The notes under the pieces were generated by a model. That model had not been told where the DNA came from. It worked only from the letters and a program-made list of their open reading frames with translations, and searched no databases. Positions 5,221 to 5,917 of a stretch of DNA of 5,917 nt are shown piece after piece (position 1 is the first letter of the stretch; each line of letters opens with the position of its first letter). The position numbers and the translations under genes are program-made. Source of the DNA: Candidatus Omnitrophota bacterium (GTDB lineage Bacteria > Omnitrophota > Koll11 > Gygaellales > Profunditerraquicolaceae). Location: positions 1 through 5,917 of the forward strand of contig JAPLLP010000292.1 of assembly GCA_026387515.1 (NCBI GenBank), given 5' to 3'.

Positions 5221-5917
5221 TTACACCACCTTTCTGGATATAATCGGCAACGTAAACCTGACTTGAGTGCCTTTATTTAGACCTTCTGATTCTACATAAA
5301 ACTTCCCGCCATGCAGCTCAACCAGCTTTTTGGAGAGCGGTAGCCCAAGTCCGGTTCCCTCAGTTACCCGGGAATATGGAGTATCGACACGGAAAAACCC
5401 TTCAAATATTTTCTCCATGTTTTCCGGTGCGATACCGACCCCCGTATCCCAGACCACTATTTCTATCTCGGAATCAGCTTTCTTCGCCAAGTCTTTTTCG
5501 CCCGCATGCCGATCTTGCCGCCCTCGGGGGTAAATTTAACCGCGTTTGAAAGCAGGTTGTAAAGTATCTCTTTTACCCTTAGCTCATCCGCCTCAATACT
5601 AGGCAGATCTTCGGCTATTTCAAGCACCATCTGAAGTTTCTTTTTACCGACCATATCCGCTACCAGCAGCGAAATATCGTTTAACAGGCTTTTCATGGGT
5701 AAGCTGGATAATGCCAGCTTCATCTTCCCGGCTTCAACCTTTGACATATCAAGTATCTGATTTATCAGCAAGAGAAGGTGTTTTCCGCTGGTTAAAACAT
5801 ACTCAACATATTTTTTTTGCTTCTCATTAAGCGACCCAAAGGTCTCGTCAAATAATATCTCAGAGAAACCGTTAATAGAGTTAAGCGGGGTTCTGAGCTC
5901 ATGCGACATGTTGGCGA
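5221..5917 (-). pseudogene. Sensor histidine kinase, C-terminal part, frameshifted (5' end outside window)
   Basis: The visible part begins at the HisKA domain with the phospho-His motif MSHELRTPLNS and continues through the dimerisation helices. The HATPase domain follows: the N box (NLLSNAVKF), then after a frame change the G1 box DTGVGIAP, the F-box-like FFRVD and the G2 box GTGLGLPLSKKLVELHGG, ending in FTLPIISRKVV. All catalytic boxes are present. The first frame stops at 5463. The second carries the protein on to the stop at 5223-5221. They meet at an A5 run on the minus strand (5494-5498), and one extra A restores the natural reading through AKKDLAKKADSEIE. The input domain lies beyond the right edge, and the frame is open to 5917. 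The last codons contain the ribosome site of the next gene, so it is the probable kinase for the regulator at 4854-5219. Function is clear; whether the frameshift is genuine is not. Confidence 0.9.
5226..5233 (-). promoter_or_regulatory. Ribosome binding site inside the kinase 3' end
   Basis: AAAGGTGG on the minus strand lies within the final codons of the histidine kinase and six bases before the response regulator start at 5219. The arrangement indicates translational coupling of kinase and regulator. Confidence 0.7.

Noticed and set aside
4866..5280. Plus-strand open frames opposite the response regulator at 4854-5219
   Set aside because: The minus-strand frame carries all receiver residues and a coupled ribosome site; the opposite readings are low-complexity and without motifs.
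1..5917. Mobile element or insertion sequence as the cause of the disrupted genes
   Set aside because: I found no transposase-like coding, no terminal inverted repeats and no target-site duplications at the lesions; losses are one to tens of bases, or a simple domain loss.

Overview
The window holds one strand-uniform block of eight genes, all on the minus strand and separated by short gaps (1, 43, 46, 7, 29, 43 and 125 bp when read right to left). It looks like one long operon or two closely linked ones. Moderate AT content, a Gram-negative-type exported protein, a type IV pilus retraction ATPase, many two-component proteins and a eukaryote-like UDP-sugar pyrophosphorylase suggest a Gram-negative bacterium, possibly an environmental lineage such as Omnitrophota. 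That placement is an impression from gene content, not a demonstrated assignment.

Layout in transcription order, right to left. (1) 5917-5221: the C-terminal part of a sensor histidine kinase, entering from outside the window and carrying a one-base frameshift. (2) 5219-4854: an intact single-domain response regulator, starting one base after the kinase stop codon. (3) 4810-3864: a receiver-PAS-HisKA protein with a deletion of about 25 nt inside the receiver and no ATPase domain at its end. (4) 3817-3125: an exported DUF3108-like protein. (5) 3117-1735: an intact UAP1/UDPGP-family uridylyltransferase. (6) 1705-1271: an intact single-domain response regulator. (7) 1227-182: PilT, complete in length and motifs but broken by a one-base frameshift. 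(8) 56-1: the first codons of another receiver gene, which appears to have lost the middle of its receiver domain.

If the lesions are real, a phosphorelay and pilus-motility locus is decaying. If they are consensus errors, this is a working cluster in which a kinase and several stand-alone receivers sit beside pilus retraction and nucleotide-sugar (cell-envelope) functions. The 60 bp spanning the starts of genes (3) and (8) are recognisably duplicated, about 85% identical, so the receiver genes include recent paralogues. No non-coding stretch exceeds 300 bases. The longest, 57-181, holds two inverted repeats and the duplicated ribosome-binding leader. I saw no tRNA, rRNA, CRISPR array, insertion sequence or attachment site, and the plus strand carries no convincing gene.
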